From NCBI GenBank assembly GCA_965222015.1, contig CBDCTL010000004.1:1-64000 (forward strand): 64,000 nucleotides of DNA. The letters run 5' to 3'. Made by a program: the position numbers and the translations under genes. Position 1 is the stretch's first letter, and every line of letters starts with the position of its first letter. The notes under the pieces were generated by a model that was given only the letters and a program-made list of their open reading frames with translations, was not told the DNA's origin and did no database searches. Positions 16,321-25,646 of the stretch are shown piece by piece. This stretch comes from JANQPX01 sp965222015. GTDB lineage: Bacteria > Pseudomonadota > Alphaproteobacteria > Geminicoccales > Geminicoccaceae.

Positions 16321-17842
16321 GAACGGCGCCCCCGGCCGAGAGCGGCTGGCCGGCCATGAGAAGGCCGAGCTCGGCGACCGTCCAGGCCCCGGTCGGGCGC
16401 GCCGGTTCGAGACGGCCGCCATGGATGACGGCGAGCCGGTCGGTCAGCGCCAGGAGCTCGTCCAGATCCTCGGACATGAGAAGGATCGCAGCGCCGCGTT
16501 CGCGCGCCTGGAGCAGCTGGGTCTGGACATAGGCGATCGCGCCTTCGTCGAGGCCGCGCACGGGCTGGTTGGCGAGGATGAAGGCGGGCTCAGGCGCGAG
16601 CGCGCGCGCAAGAATCAGCTTTTGCATATTGCCGCCGGAGAGGAGCCGCGTTTCCGCGTCGGCGCCCCGGCAGCGGATGTCGAAGGCCCGGATCAGGCGT
16701 TCGGCGCGGGCGATCGCCGCCTTCTTGTCGATCAGGACGCCGCCATGGGAAAGCGCATCGCCGCGCAGCGCCTCGCTCGCCAGGTTTTCCCAGACGGCCA
16801 TCTCGCCGATGACTCCGCGCGCATGCCGGTCCTCGGGAATGCGGCCGACGCCGCGGCGCACCAGGGCGCGCGGATCGGCGTCCCGAATGCTCTCGCCGAG
16901 AAGGTCGACCCTGCCGTCGAAGCCGGTGCGCAGGCCGGAAAGCACGCCGGCGAGCTCCCGCTGGCCGTTGCCGGCGACACCGGCGATGCCCAGGATCTCA
17001 TGGGCATGCACGACAAGGTCGATATCGTCGAGCAGCGGCAGGCCGTGACCGTCCCTGAGCGTCAGCCCTTCGACCTCCAGAACCGGATCGCCTCTGGGGG
17101 CGGGCTCCAGCCTCGGGCGCGCGACCTCGCGGCCGACCATCATCAGCGCGAGCTGGCGGCGATCGGCGCCTTCGGTCTCGACCGTGCCGACCAGCCGGCC
17201 GGCGCGCAGCACCGCGACCCGGTCACCGACCGCCAGGATCTCGTGCAGCTTGTGGGAAATGAAGATCACCGCGAGACCGTCCCGGGTCAGCGCCTTCAGG
17301 GTCGCGAACAGCTGATCGGTCTCGCCGGGCGTGAGCACCGCTGTCGGCTCGTCGAGAATGAGGATGCGGCTGTCCCGATAGAGCGCCTTCAGGATCTCGA
17401 CCCGCTGGCGCTCGCCGACCGAGAGCTCGGACACCCGCGCATCCGGATCGACGGCGAGGCCGAAGGTCTGGGCGAGGCCTGCGAGCTTTCGCCTGGCCGC
17501 CGCCTCGTCCCGGCGCCAGGCCCAGAGGCTTTCGGTGCCGAGCGTGATGTTCTCGAGCACGGTCAGGTTGTCGGCCAGCGTGAAGTGCTGGTGCACCATG
17601 CCGATGCCGGCCCGGATCGCGGCGTCGGTGGAACCGGGCGCGAGCGGGCGGCCGTCGACCTCGATGACACCCTCGTCCGCCTGATAGTGGCCGAACAGGA
17701 TGTTCATCAGCGTGGTCTTGCCGGCCCCGTTCTCGCCGAGCAGGGCGAGCACCTCGCCGCGTTCGACCTGGAACGAGACGGCGTCGTTGGCGATCAGCGA
17801 TCCGAAGCGCTTGGTGATCCCCTTGAACGCGAGCGCCGGCAT
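16310..17842 (-). CDS. BMP-type ABC transporter, duplicated ATP-binding protein
   Basis: 510 aa with two ABC domains, like YufO, RbsA and XylG. The first has GENGAGKTT (Walker A), LSVGERQRVEI (signature) and RILILDEPTAVL (Walker B). The second has GVAGNGQREL in the degenerate Walker A position, LLSGGNMQK and PAFILANQPVRGLD, typical of the catalytically weak second half. Energises import through the two downstream permeases. ATG 17842, 25 bases after the binding-protein gene. Confidence 0.92.
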   Translation of the reverse strand: MPALAFKGITKRFGSLIANDAVSFQVERGEVLALLGENGAGKTTLMNILFGHYQADEGVIEVDGRPLAPGSTDAAIRAGIGMVHQHFTLADNLTVLENITLGTESLWAWRRDEAAARRKLAGLAQTFGLAVDPDARVSELSVGERQRVEILKALYRDSRILILDEPTAVLTPGETDQLFATLKALTRDGLAVIFISHKLHEILAVGDRVAVLRAGRLVGTVETEGADRRQLALMMVGREVARPRLEPAPRGDPVLEVEGLTLRDGHGLPLLDDIDLVVHAHEILGIAGVAGNGQRELAGVLSGLRTGFDGRVDLLGESIRDADPRALVRRGVGRIPEDRHARGVIGEMAVWENLASEALRGDALSHGGVLIDKKAAIARAERLIRAFDIRCRGADAETRLLSGGNMQKLILARALAPEPAFILANQPVRGLDEGAIAYVQTQLLQARERGAAILLMSEDLDELLALTDRLAVIHGGRLEPARPTGAWTVAELGLLMAGQPLSAGGAVHAD

Positions 17843-17867
17843 CAGATCCAGCCCGACGGCACCACCG

Positions 17868-18872
17868 TCAGAACGTCGATGTCGGTTCGTCGTCGTTAAT
17901 CTCCACCGTGAACTCGCCCGCCATGATCTGGGCCTTCAGTTCCTCGACCTTCGCCTTGGCCTCCTCCGGAATCCGGTCCTCGAACTCGTAATAGGGGGCA
18001 AGCGAGGCGCCGCCCTTCTGCATCATGGTCCACTCCTTGTAGTCCTCGGCGGCGAAGCTGCCGTCCTTGACCCTCGAAATGGCATGGGCGATCGCCTCCT
18101 CCATGTGCCAGAGCGCCGAGGTCACCACGACGTCCGTGCCGTTCTCTTCCTTGTTCATGTCGTTGACGTTGCCGAACGCGATAAGCCCCTTCTCCCGGGC
18201 CGCGTCGACCACGCCCGCGCGCTCGGCATAGAGCACGTCGACGCCTGCCTCGATCTGCGCGAACGCCGCCTCCTTGGCCTTGGGAGGGTCGTACCAGGAG
18301 CCGATGAAGGTGACCTTGACCTCGACCTCCGGGTTCACCGACTTCGCGCCGTTGATGAAGGCGTGGAACAGGCGGTTGACCTCGCCGATCGGATAGCCGC
18401 CGACCATGCCGAGCCTGTTGCTCTCGGTCATCGAGCCCGCGAGGATGCCCATCAGGTAGCAGGGCTCGTGGATGTAGTTGTCGAACACCGCGAAATTGTC
18501 GCCATGGGGCGGGAAGCTGTCGCCCATGAGAAACGCGATGTCGGGATATTCGTCGGCGACACGGCGCGCCTCCTTGGAGATGCCGAAGGCCTCGCCGACG
18601 ATCAGTTGCACACCGCTCTCGCAATATTCCCGCAGCACCCGGATGTAGTCGGTGTTGGCGACCTTCTCCGAGAAAACGTACTCGATCTCGCCGGCCTCCT
18701 TCGCCGCGGTCAGCCCCTGGTGCAGGCGTGCGTCCCATTTCTGCTGGATCGGCTGGGTGTAGATGCCGGCGACCCTGATGGCCTCCGCGCGCGCAGGCAG
18801 GGCGCCGAGACCGATGATGCCGGCGCTCGCACCGGCGGCCACGCTGAAGCCGCGCCTGGTCAGTTTGATCAT
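17868..18872 (-). CDS. BMP family (Med/PnrA-like) substrate-binding protein with Tat signal
   Basis: 334 aa. The N-terminus TRRGFSVAAGASAGIIGLGALPARA is a twin-arginine signal peptide and lacks a lipobox Cys. The mature protein follows the BMP/PnrA fold: IRVAGIYTQPIQQKWD, GFLMGD-like FLMGDSFPPHG, YLMGILAGSMTESNRLGMVGGYP and VDVLYAERAG. It should bind a nucleoside or simple sugar. Tat export means folding before secretion, and it depends on a Tat system whose tatC is frameshifted in this same window. First gene of the transporter operon. Confidence 0.9.
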   Translation of the reverse strand: MIKLTRRGFSVAAGASAGIIGLGALPARAEAIRVAGIYTQPIQQKWDARLHQGLTAAKEAGEIEYVFSEKVANTDYIRVLREYCESGVQLIVGEAFGISKEARRVADEYPDIAFLMGDSFPPHGDNFAVFDNYIHEPCYLMGILAGSMTESNRLGMVGGYPIGEVNRLFHAFINGAKSVNPEVEVKVTFIGSWYDPPKAKEAAFAQIEAGVDVLYAERAGVVDAAREKGLIAFGNVNDMNKEENGTDVVVTSALWHMEEAIAHAISRVKDGSFAAEDYKEWTMMQKGGASLAPYYEFEDRIPEEAKAKVEELKAQIMAGEFTVEINDDEPTSTF

Positions 18873-18944
18873 GTCTTGCCCCCTGCATTCGTGATCGGCA
18901 TGTGTTCTCGAAATTACGCCCTGATCCCGTGCTTGCCGTCAAGC

Positions 18945-19793
18945 TCAGGCGGGCGGACCGCCGCGTCGCGCCTGCATGAAGCCGCGGCCGGGATCGTAGC
19001 CGTAGATGGCGATCGCCAGGAACAGCAGCGCGCAGCCGAGCGTGATCGCCGTCGAGAACCAGTCGAACTGACCGTGCAGCGCGAAGCGGATCATCTCGAC
19101 CGCATGGGTGAAGGGATTGGCTTCGCAGATCTGCCAGAGCAGCACGCTCGATTCGCGCACCCTCCAGAGCGGATAGAGCGCCGACGACGCGAAGAACATC
19201 GGAAAGATCACGAAGTTCATGACGCCCGCGAAATTTTCGAGCTGCTTGATCACGGAGGACAAAAGCAGCCCGAGCGCGCCCAGCATGAAGCCGGCGAGGA
19301 GAAGCGCGGGCAGCACGGTGAGATAGCCGATCGGCGGCGGCTCCACCTCCCAGAACCACGCGATCGCCAGAAACACGTAAACCTGGAGAACCGCGACGAT
19401 GACGCCCGCGAACAGCTTGCACACCAGAAGAAACCAGCGCGGCAGCGGGCTCACCAGCAGCACGCGCATCGAGCCCATCTCGCGATCGTAGACCATGGCG
19501 AGCGAGCTCTGCATGCCGGCGAACAGGAGAATCATGCCGCAAAGCCCGGGCGTGATGTAGACCTCGTAGAGCACATAGGTTTCGTAGGGTGGCTGGATCG
19601 AAACGCCAAGCACCGAACGAAAGCCGGCGGCGAAGATGAAAAGCCAGACCAGAGGGCGCACCAGGGCGGCGATGAAACGTCCGCGCTGATGCACGAAACG
19701 AAGGGCCTCCCGCGCGACGATCACCTCCGCCGCCCTCCAGGCGCGGCCTGGGCGTCGACCTGCCTGAGACTCTGCTGGCACGGCGTCGTTCAT
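18945..19793 (-). CDS. ABC-2 type exporter permease
   Basis: 282 aa with six membrane helices and the ABC-2 signature (PFTHAVEMIRFAL after ANPF; MILLFAGMQSSLAMVYDREMGSMRVLLVSPLPRWFL). Its start codon overlaps the stop of the ATPase gene (ATGA), so the two form one exporter. The pair resembles the exporter seen with PQQ-alcohol dehydrogenase systems (PedC-like), but no PQQ enzyme is in view, so the cargo is unknown. Confidence 0.85.
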   Translation of the reverse strand: MNDAVPAESQAGRRPGRAWRAAEVIVAREALRFVHQRGRFIAALVRPLVWLFIFAAGFRSVLGVSIQPPYETYVLYEVYITPGLCGMILLFAGMQSSLAMVYDREMGSMRVLLVSPLPRWFLLVCKLFAGVIVAVLQVYVFLAIAWFWEVEPPPIGYLTVLPALLLAGFMLGALGLLLSSVIKQLENFAGVMNFVIFPMFFASSALYPLWRVRESSVLLWQICEANPFTHAVEMIRFALHGQFDWFSTAITLGCALLFLAIAIYGYDPGRGFMQARRGGPPA

Positions 19794-20542
19794 GCCGGGA
19801 CCTTTTCGGCTTCGGGAGCCTTGGTCAGGGTGGTGAAGGCGACGCCGAGATTTTCGGCGCCGGCCTTGGCGCAGATGTCGTCAGTCGAGCCGTGGGCCTT
19901 GATCTCGCCCTGGTGGAGGACGATGACGCCGTCGGCCGCCCTCGCCTCGTCGATCAGATGGGTCGCCCAGAGCACGCCCAGGCCCTCCTCGTCGCAAAGC
20001 CGACGGACATGGTCTAGGATCGCCTGGCGCGAGCCGATGTCGAGGCCGACGGTCGGCTCGTCGAGCAGCAGCAGCTTCGGGCGGTGGATCAGCGCGCGGG
20101 CTATCTCGACGCGGCGCACCTGTCCGCCCGACAGCTCGCGTACACGGTCATGGGCGCGCTCGGTGAGATCGAAACGCGCGAGTTCGGCATCGGCACGCTT
20201 TTTCGACTCGACCGATGAAAGACCATGCAGACCGCCATGGTAGAGAAGATTCTGGCGGACGGTGAGGTCGAGGTCGACGGTGCGCTGCTGAAACACCACG
20301 CCCAGCCGCTCGAGAGCCCGTCCGGGCTGCTCGCGCATCTCGATTCCGAAGATGCGGATATGGCCGGAACGATTGCTGTAGAGTCGGGTGATCAGGTTGA
20401 AGAGCGTGGTCTTGCCGGCCCCGTTCTGGCCGAGCAGGATGGTGAAGGCGCCCGGCGGGATGGTGAACGAGACGCCCTTCAGCGCCGCTCGCCTGCCGAA
20501 GCTGTGACCGAGATCCTCGACCTCGAGCGCGTTCTCGCCCAT
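19790..20542 (-). CDS. ABC-2 type exporter ATP-binding protein
   Basis: 250 aa single ABC domain: GQNGAGKTT (Walker A), VFQQRTVDLDLTVRQN (Q-loop, typical of exporters of the NodI/drug type), ELSGGQVRRVEIARAL (signature) and LLLLDEPTVGLD (Walker B), then ATHLIDEA (switch His). ATG 20542; ends in a four-base overlap with the permease. Confidence 0.9.
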   Translation of the reverse strand: MGENALEVEDLGHSFGRRAALKGVSFTIPPGAFTILLGQNGAGKTTLFNLITRLYSNRSGHIRIFGIEMREQPGRALERLGVVFQQRTVDLDLTVRQNLLYHGGLHGLSSVESKKRADAELARFDLTERAHDRVRELSGGQVRRVEIARALIHRPKLLLLDEPTVGLDIGSRQAILDHVRRLCDEEGLGVLWATHLIDEARAADGVIVLHQGEIKAHGSTDDICAKAGAENLGVAFTTLTKAPEAEKVPA

Positions 20543-20711
20543 CCCTCTCCCCTGAGCGCGCTGCGGACCATCGCTCGATCCTTTCCGCGCCGCCGATGCC
20601 GACGTTCGACAACACCTTGGCGACTGACCGAAAAACGGTCAAGCGGCCCCACATTGACGCTACCGGTGGCGCGCTCCTACCTTGGCACGACCGAATATCG
20701 AGGGAGTGACG

Positions 20712-21278
20712 ATGGCGGGATCCAGCGTCAGGCCGGCCAATACAGAGGCCATCGAAAAGGCGACGGGTGCCAGTTGGCGGGCGTGGTGCGCTTTTCTCGA
20801 CGAGGCGGGCGCCGCCGATATGGAGCACAGCGCCATCGTCCGGCAAGCGCGCGGCTTCAAGCCGATTTCCGGCTGGTGGGCGCAAGGTGTGGCCGTCGCC
20901 TATGAGCAGCATATCGGCCGGCGCAAGCCTGGCCAGGTCAGTGACGGTTCTTTTTCCGTCTCCCTGACGCGCACCCTCGCCATGCCGCAGCAAGGGGCGT
21001 TCGACAAATGGTGCGCACTCACATCCGGTCTCGACGACATCGGCGGACAGGCGATCGCGGAAACCCCGACGACCAGCATCACGCCTAAACGATGCTACTG
21101 GCGCTGTCGGTTCGAGGACGGAAGCCGTGGCAGCGTCGCCTTCGAGCGGAAGGACGGCGAGAGGTCGGTCGCCCGGGTCGAACATACGAAAATCGCCGAC
21201 GAAGTCGCGATGCCCATGATGAAAGAAGCCTGGACCGCCGCGCTTATCACATGCTTTGGCGAGGCTGGCGGCAGGTGA
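20712..21278 (+). CDS. Hypothetical protein with GWWAQ motif, SRPBCC-like
   Basis: 188 aa. ATGASWRAWCAFLDEAGAADMEHSAIV is a short helical module, and SGWWAQGVAVAYEQHIGRRKPGQVSDGSFSVSLTRTL matches the segment I know from DUF4287/SRPBCC (Bet v 1-like) hypothetical proteins. The C-terminal part (YWRCRFEDGSRGSVAFERK, VEHTKIAD) reads like the strands of an SRPBCC lipid/ligand-binding fold. Function unknown. ATG 20712 has GGGAG upstream; a TTG at 20682 was rejected. The rhomboid gene follows after 7 bases, so co-expression is likely. Confidence 0.7.
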   Translation: MAGSSVRPANTEAIEKATGASWRAWCAFLDEAGAADMEHSAIVRQARGFKPISGWWAQGVAVAYEQHIGRRKPGQVSDGSFSVSLTRTLAMPQQGAFDKWCALTSGLDDIGGQAIAETPTTSITPKRCYWRCRFEDGSRGSVAFERKDGERSVARVEHTKIADEVAMPMMKEAWTAALITCFGEAGGR

Positions 21279-21285
21279 ACCTCGA

Positions 21286-21876
21286 ATGACCGATCGCACG
21301 AATATCGGGCCGCCGCGGCACGGCGACGATCTAACGCTGATCGACCGGGCTCGGCCGATCGTGATCATCGTCGGCCTCGTCTGGGTCGTCTTTCTCCTGG
21401 ATCTGGTCCTGCCGCTGGAGCGGCTCGGCCTGGTGCCGCGCAGCTTCTCCGGCCTCACCGGCATCGTCACCATGCCCTTCCTGCATGGCAGCTTCGGGCA
21501 CCTGATCGCCAACAGCCTGCCGCTCGCCATCCTGCTCGGGCTGATGGTGCTGAGCCGTCCGCGGCCCTGGTCGACCATCGCCCTCCTGACCGTCCTCTCC
21601 GGCGTGGCCCTCTGGCTCCTGGGCCGGCCGGCGCTGCATATCGGTGCGAGCGGTCTGATCTACGCGATGATGGGGTTCCTGATCGCGGCCGGCGTGCTGG
21701 AACGACGCCTGGTGCCGGCCCTGGCAGCACTCTTCGTCGGCATCGTCTACGGCGCCTCGATCATCGGCGGGATCTTGCCGGGTCAACCGGGCGTGTCCTG
21801 GGAGGGCCATCTGTTCGGCCTGCTCGCCGGCGCGGCGCTGGCCTGGACCCGCTTCGGTCCGAGGCGGACCGTCTGA
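21286..21876 (+). CDS. Rhomboid family intramembrane serine protease
   Basis: 196 aa with six hydrophobic segments. The Ser-His dyad is present: GASG with Ser122 and His175 in SWEGHLFGLLAG, plus the oxyanion-helper segment HGSFGHLIANSLPL (His72, Asn76). It cleaves membrane helices of unknown clients. Seven bases after the GWWAQ-motif gene. Confidence 0.9.
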   Translation: MTDRTNIGPPRHGDDLTLIDRARPIVIIVGLVWVVFLLDLVLPLERLGLVPRSFSGLTGIVTMPFLHGSFGHLIANSLPLAILLGLMVLSRPRPWSTIALLTVLSGVALWLLGRPALHIGASGLIYAMMGFLIAAGVLERRLVPALAALFVGIVYGASIIGGILPGQPGVSWEGHLFGLLAGAALAWTRFGPRRTV

Positions 21877-21916
21877 CGTCGTTCGTCCATGCGGCGAGGG
21901 CTTCGAGAGGGAATCG

Positions 21917-22438
21917 TCAATCCCGATCCGGCGCTGGAAACAGCTCGCGGGCCGCAGTCTGGAGGAGCTCGGTGAACTTCGGGTCGTCGGGACCAATCAC
22001 CTTCGGCGCGCGCCCCTTGATCGACGAGAGCGCCCGCTCCCCCTGGCAGAAGGCGAGAGCGACGCGGGTTTCGTCGTCGCGGTTCGTGGCGGCCTCTTCG
22101 CCGCGGCAGATGTCCGGACCGGTGATCGCCTTCGGGCCGTTCAGGAGAACGTGGACGGTCGAGGTGGTCTGGCCGGCGCCGGTTTCGTCCAGGGCGTAGC
22201 TGGGATTGACGCTGCCCGGTCGTCCCTGGATGGCGTCGCGAACGGCCCCCCGCACCCTGTCGGGTGAGCCGACGCTGTCGGCGCCGTCGACCACCAGGAG
22301 GATGTCGCCGGCGCCACGCGCCTGGGTCACGATCGCGCGGACGTCGGTGTGGAAGCTGCTGGCCCGTTCGACCTGCACCTGATCGTCACAGGCCGCGACG
22401 GCCAGCAGCAAAGCCAGGGCGAGCCTTGCCCTAGACAT
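21917..22438 (-). CDS. Putative lipoprotein of unknown function
   Basis: 173 aa. A signal peptide with lipobox (LLLAVAAC, Cys near residue 17) marks it as lipid-anchored. The rest (ILLVVDGADSVGSPDRVRGAVRDAI, VHVLLNGPKAI, CRGEEAATN, LAFCQGERALSSIKG) is not a family I recognise; four later Cys-bearing motifs suggest disulfides. Its ATG lies inside the last codons of parE (8-base overlap), so it is made from the parE transcript. Confidence 0.75.
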   Translation of the reverse strand: MSRARLALALLLAVAACDDQVQVERASSFHTDVRAIVTQARGAGDILLVVDGADSVGSPDRVRGAVRDAIQGRPGSVNPSYALDETGAGQTTSTVHVLLNGPKAITGPDICRGEEAATNRDDETRVALAFCQGERALSSIKGRAPKVIGPDDPKFTELLQTAARELFPAPDRD

Positions 22439-24413
22439 CCAGGTCCTTCACGAGCTCGGCGTTGTTCTGGATGAAGGCGAGGCGGAGCTCGGGCCTCCGG
22501 CCCATGAGCTCGTCGACCAGCTGGGTGACCAGGCGACCGGTCTCGGGGTCGATCCGAATCTGCTCGAGGATCCGGGTCTTCGGATCCATGGTGGTCTCCT
22601 TCAGCTGCTTCGCGGACATCTCGCCGAGGCCCTTGAAGCGGCCGATATCGACCTTCCTGTTCTTGAAATGCTCGGCGATGATGCGGTCCCGGTCGGCCTC
22701 GTCCTTGGCGTAGTGAACATCCGCGCCGGCGCTCACCCGAAACAGCGGTGGCTGGGCGAGGTAGAGATGGCCGTTTTCGATCAGGCCTCGCATCTCCCGA
22801 TAGAAATAGGTCATGAGGAGCGCTGCGATATGGGCGCCGTCGACATCGGCGTCGGTCATGATCACGACCTTGTCGTAGCGCAGATCCTCTTCCTTGTAGT
22901 GCCGCCCGGTACCGCAGCCGAGCGCGGTCAGGAGATCCGAGAGCTCCTTGTTGCTCCTGAGCTTGTCGGCGGTGGCACTCGCCGCGTTCAGGATCTTTCC
23001 GCGCAGCGGCAGGATCGCCTGGGTTTCCCGCGCGCGCGCCTGCTTGGCCGAACCGCCGGCGCTGTCGCCCTCGACCAGGAAGATCTCCGTGCCCTCGCGC
23101 CCGCCGGCGGAACAATCCGCGAGCTTGCCGGGAAGCCGGAGTTTTCGGGTCGCGGTCTTCCTCGCGACGTCCTTTGCCTTCCGCCGGGCGAGCCGCTCGT
23201 CCGCCCGATTGATCACATAATCCAGCAGCGCGCGCCCGGCGTCCGGGTGGGCCGAAAGCCAGTGATCGAAGCGGTCCTTCAAGGCCTGCTCGACCAGCTT
23301 TCCGGCTTCCGGAGCGAGCAGCTTGTCCTTGGTCTGGCCCTGGAACTGCGGGTCGGGAATGAAAAGCGAAAGGAGAACGCAGGCGTTGGAGAGAAGATCG
23401 TCCGCGGTCACCTGCGCCATCTTCTTCTGGCCGGTGAGCTCGCCGAACGTGCGAAGCGCCCGGATCATCGCGGCGCGAAGGGCCTGTTCGTGCGAGCCGC
23501 CCTGGGGCGTGGGCACGGTGTTGCAATAGAAGCCGCTATAGGGCTCCTCGTCCTCCGGCCAGGCGATCGCCCATTCGACCCGGCTCCTGCCGTTCTCAAG
23601 ATCGGCCTGGCCGCTGAACGCGACCTCGGTCACGCAGATGCGCTCGGCGAGCGTCGCGTGCAGAAAATCCTCGAGCCCCTTCGGGAAGTGGAACACCTCC
23701 TTCTCGGGCACGCCGCCGTCCTTGTCCAGCAGGGCCGGGTCGCACTGCCAGCGGATCTCGACGCCGCGGAACAGATAGGCCTTGCTCCTGGCCATGCGGT
23801 GCAGGAGCGCAGGCTTGAATTTTTCGCGGTTCCCGAAGATCTCGGGATCCGGCTTGAAGGTGACGAGCGTGCCGCGGCGATTGGCGGCACTGCCGACCTC
23901 GGTAAGCGCCGTGACCGGCTTGCCGCGGACATAGAGCTGACGCCAGAGCGTCTTGTTTCTCGCTACCTCGACCACCAGCTCCTCGGAAAGCGCATTCACC
24001 ACCGAGACGCCGACGCCGTGCAGACCGCCCGCGGTCTGATAGGCCTTGTTCGAAAACTTGCCGCCGGAATGCAGCGTGGTGAGGATCACCTCCAGCGCCG
24101 ACTTGTCCGGGAACTTCGGGTGCGGGTCGGTCGGGATGCCGCGGCCGTTGTCCTTGACCGTGACCCCGCCTTCGGCGTCCAGCCTGAGCTCGATCCAGTC
24201 GGCATGGCCGGCGACCGCCTCGTCCATGGCGTTGTCGAGCAGCTCGGCCACGAGGTGATGCAGCGCCCGCTCATCCGTGCCGCCGATGAACATGCCGGGC
24301 CGGCGCCGGACGGGCTCGAGCCCCTCCAGGACCTCGATATCCTTGGCCGAATAGTCGATACTGGGGGATGCCGGCTCGCGCTCGGCTTCGAAGAGATCAT
24401 CCATGCCGTTCAT
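22431..24413 (-). CDS. parE: DNA topoisomerase IV subunit B
   Basis: 660 aa, the short ParE length. GHKL ATPase motifs: LLDNAMDEA, VKDNGRGIP, GLHGVGVSVVNALS, and the transducer-domain Lys loop (SLFIPDPQFQGQTKDKL). TOPRIM motifs: FLVEGDSAGGSAKQARARETQ-type EGDSAGG, and IMTDADVDGAHIAALLMT. The C-terminus ends in GRRPELRLAFIQNNA, typical of ParE. It decatenates chromosomes with ParC. ATG 24413 has AAGG about six bases upstream. A short divergent promoter region separates it from the thioesterase gene. Confidence 0.95.
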   Translation of the reverse strand: MNGMDDLFEAEREPASPSIDYSAKDIEVLEGLEPVRRRPGMFIGGTDERALHHLVAELLDNAMDEAVAGHADWIELRLDAEGGVTVKDNGRGIPTDPHPKFPDKSALEVILTTLHSGGKFSNKAYQTAGGLHGVGVSVVNALSEELVVEVARNKTLWRQLYVRGKPVTALTEVGSAANRRGTLVTFKPDPEIFGNREKFKPALLHRMARSKAYLFRGVEIRWQCDPALLDKDGGVPEKEVFHFPKGLEDFLHATLAERICVTEVAFSGQADLENGRSRVEWAIAWPEDEEPYSGFYCNTVPTPQGGSHEQALRAAMIRALRTFGELTGQKKMAQVTADDLLSNACVLLSLFIPDPQFQGQTKDKLLAPEAGKLVEQALKDRFDHWLSAHPDAGRALLDYVINRADERLARRKAKDVARKTATRKLRLPGKLADCSAGGREGTEIFLVEGDSAGGSAKQARARETQAILPLRGKILNAASATADKLRSNKELSDLLTALGCGTGRHYKEEDLRYDKVVIMTDADVDGAHIAALLMTYFYREMRGLIENGHLYLAQPPLFRVSAGADVHYAKDEADRDRIIAEHFKNRKVDIGRFKGLGEMSAKQLKETTMDPKTRILEQIRIDPETGRLVTQLVDELMGRRPELRLAFIQNNAELVKDLDV

Positions 24414-24486
24414 ATGCCTTGGCTTTGCACCCGACACAAGAGTATCAAAGGGCTGAAATGTCAATATACAGTAGGGTCGACGTGAG
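24414..24486. promoter_or_regulatory. Bidirectional promoter region of parE and the acyl-CoA thioesterase
   Basis: This 73-base gap serves both genes. On the reverse strand TTGACA lies at 24464-24459, with TCTTGT 17 bases downstream as a weak -10. On the forward strand TTGGCT (24418-24423) precedes TATCAA (24443-24448). Both assignments are by eye only. Confidence 0.35.
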
Positions 24487-24894
24487 ATGTCGCAAGATGT
24501 AGAAGCCGAGCCCGACGGCGACAGGGGCGATCCGGCCATCCGCACGCTGGCCATGCCCGCCGACACCAATCCCAGCGGCGACATCTTCGGCGGCTGGGTG
24601 CTGGCGCAGATGGACCTCGCCGCCGGGATCGTCGCCGCGAGACGCGCCAGGGGCCGCGTGGCGACCGTCGCGCTGGACCGCATGTCGTTCCATCGGCCCG
24701 TGAATGTCGGCGACGTGGTCAGCTGCTATGCCGAGGTGACCCGCATCGGCCGAACGTCCCTGACGGTCGAGGTGGAAACCTACGTCAATCGCGGCCGCAT
24801 CGAGGACGAGGTGATAGTCACCGAGGGGCGCTTCACGATGGTCGCGATCGATGACGCGGGACGGCCGCGCGCAGTGCCGGCCGGCGATCCATGA
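24487..24894 (+). CDS. Acyl-CoA thioesterase, YciA-like hotdog fold
   Basis: 135 aa, single hotdog domain. PADTNPSGDIFGGWVLAQMD is the YciA/BACH signature with the catalytic Asn-Asp face, followed by VALDRMSFHRPVNVGDVV. It hydrolyses short to medium acyl-CoA. Divergent from parE. Its stop overlaps the start of the SDR gene (ATGA). Confidence 0.92.
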   Translation: MSQDVEAEPDGDRGDPAIRTLAMPADTNPSGDIFGGWVLAQMDLAAGIVAARRARGRVATVALDRMSFHRPVNVGDVVSCYAEVTRIGRTSLTVEVETYVNRGRIEDEVIVTEGRFTMVAIDDAGRPRAVPAGDP

Positions 24895-25646
24895 GCGGCG
24901 CGGGAACGACGCGCCGGAGCGCTGTCGTCACCGGCGGCGGTCGCGGCATCGGCCATGCGACCGCGCTCGCCGCGGCGCGTGCCGGCTACGACGTCTGCGT
25001 GAACTACGCGGAAGATAGCCGTAGCGGCGAGAACACGGCGAATGCCTGCCGGGCGCTCGGTGTGAACGCCATTGCGGTTAGGGCAGACGTCGCCGATCGA
25101 AAGGATGTCGCCGCTTTGTTCGACGCCGCCGACCGAGCGCTCGCGCCGCTCGGACTGCTGGTCAACAATGCCGGGATCATCGGCAGAGCGTCGAAGGTCG
25201 CGGAGCTTGACGAGGCGAGCCTGAAGCGCACCTTCGAGGTCAATGTCTACGGCACGATCTACTGCTGCCAGGAGGCGATCCCGCGTCTGTCGACGGCAAA
25301 GGGTGGCGCGATCGTTAACCTGTCCTCGATCGCCGCGACCCTGGGAAGCCCCGGCGAATATGTCCATTACGCGGCTTCGAAGGGCGCGATCGAAACCTTC
25401 ACCATCGGGCTCGCCAAGGAGGTCGCTGTCCTCGGCATTCGGGTCAACGCCGTCCAGGCCGGCACCACCGACACCGAGATCCACGCCCGCTCCGGCAATC
25501 CGAACCGCCCGGCCATGGTGGCGAAAACCGCCCCGCTTGGCCGCGTCGCCACACCCGAAGACATCGCCCGCGCCATTCTCTGGCTCGCTTCGGACGACGC
25601 CGGCTACACGACCGGCGCGAGCCTTCGCGTCGGCGGCGGGCTCTAG
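24891..25646 (+). CDS. Short-chain dehydrogenase/reductase
   Basis: 251 aa classical SDR. TGGGRGIGHATA (cofactor), NNAG, active-site Ser in IVNLSSIAA and Tyr-x3-Lys in YVHYAASKG, then the substrate-loop Asn in LGIRVNAVQAG. The downstream C-terminus SDDAGYTTGASLRVGGGL fits FabG-like enzymes. The basic/acidic residues at the second strand (NYAEDSRSG) leave NAD versus NADP open. Translationally coupled to the thioesterase. Confidence 0.92.
   Translation: MSGAGTTRRSAVVTGGGRGIGHATALAAARAGYDVCVNYAEDSRSGENTANACRALGVNAIAVRADVADRKDVAALFDAADRALAPLGLLVNNAGIIGRASKVAELDEASLKRTFEVNVYGTIYCCQEAIPRLSTAKGGAIVNLSSIAATLGSPGEYVHYAASKGAIETFTIGLAKEVAVLGIRVNAVQAGTTDTEIHARSGNPNRPAMVAKTAPLGRVATPEDIARAILWLASDDAGYTTGASLRVGGGL

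Noticed and set aside
14983..16359. Forward frame rich in Gly-Asp-His-Arg across the two BMP permeases
   Set aside because: Hydrophobic permease codons read backwards give charged repeats; no start signal.
17700..20243. Very long forward open frame antisense to the BMP binding protein and ABC-2 genes
   Set aside because: It lies opposite genes with clear families. The translation is His/Arg/Asp-rich without domains, which is what the complement of high-GC codons produces.
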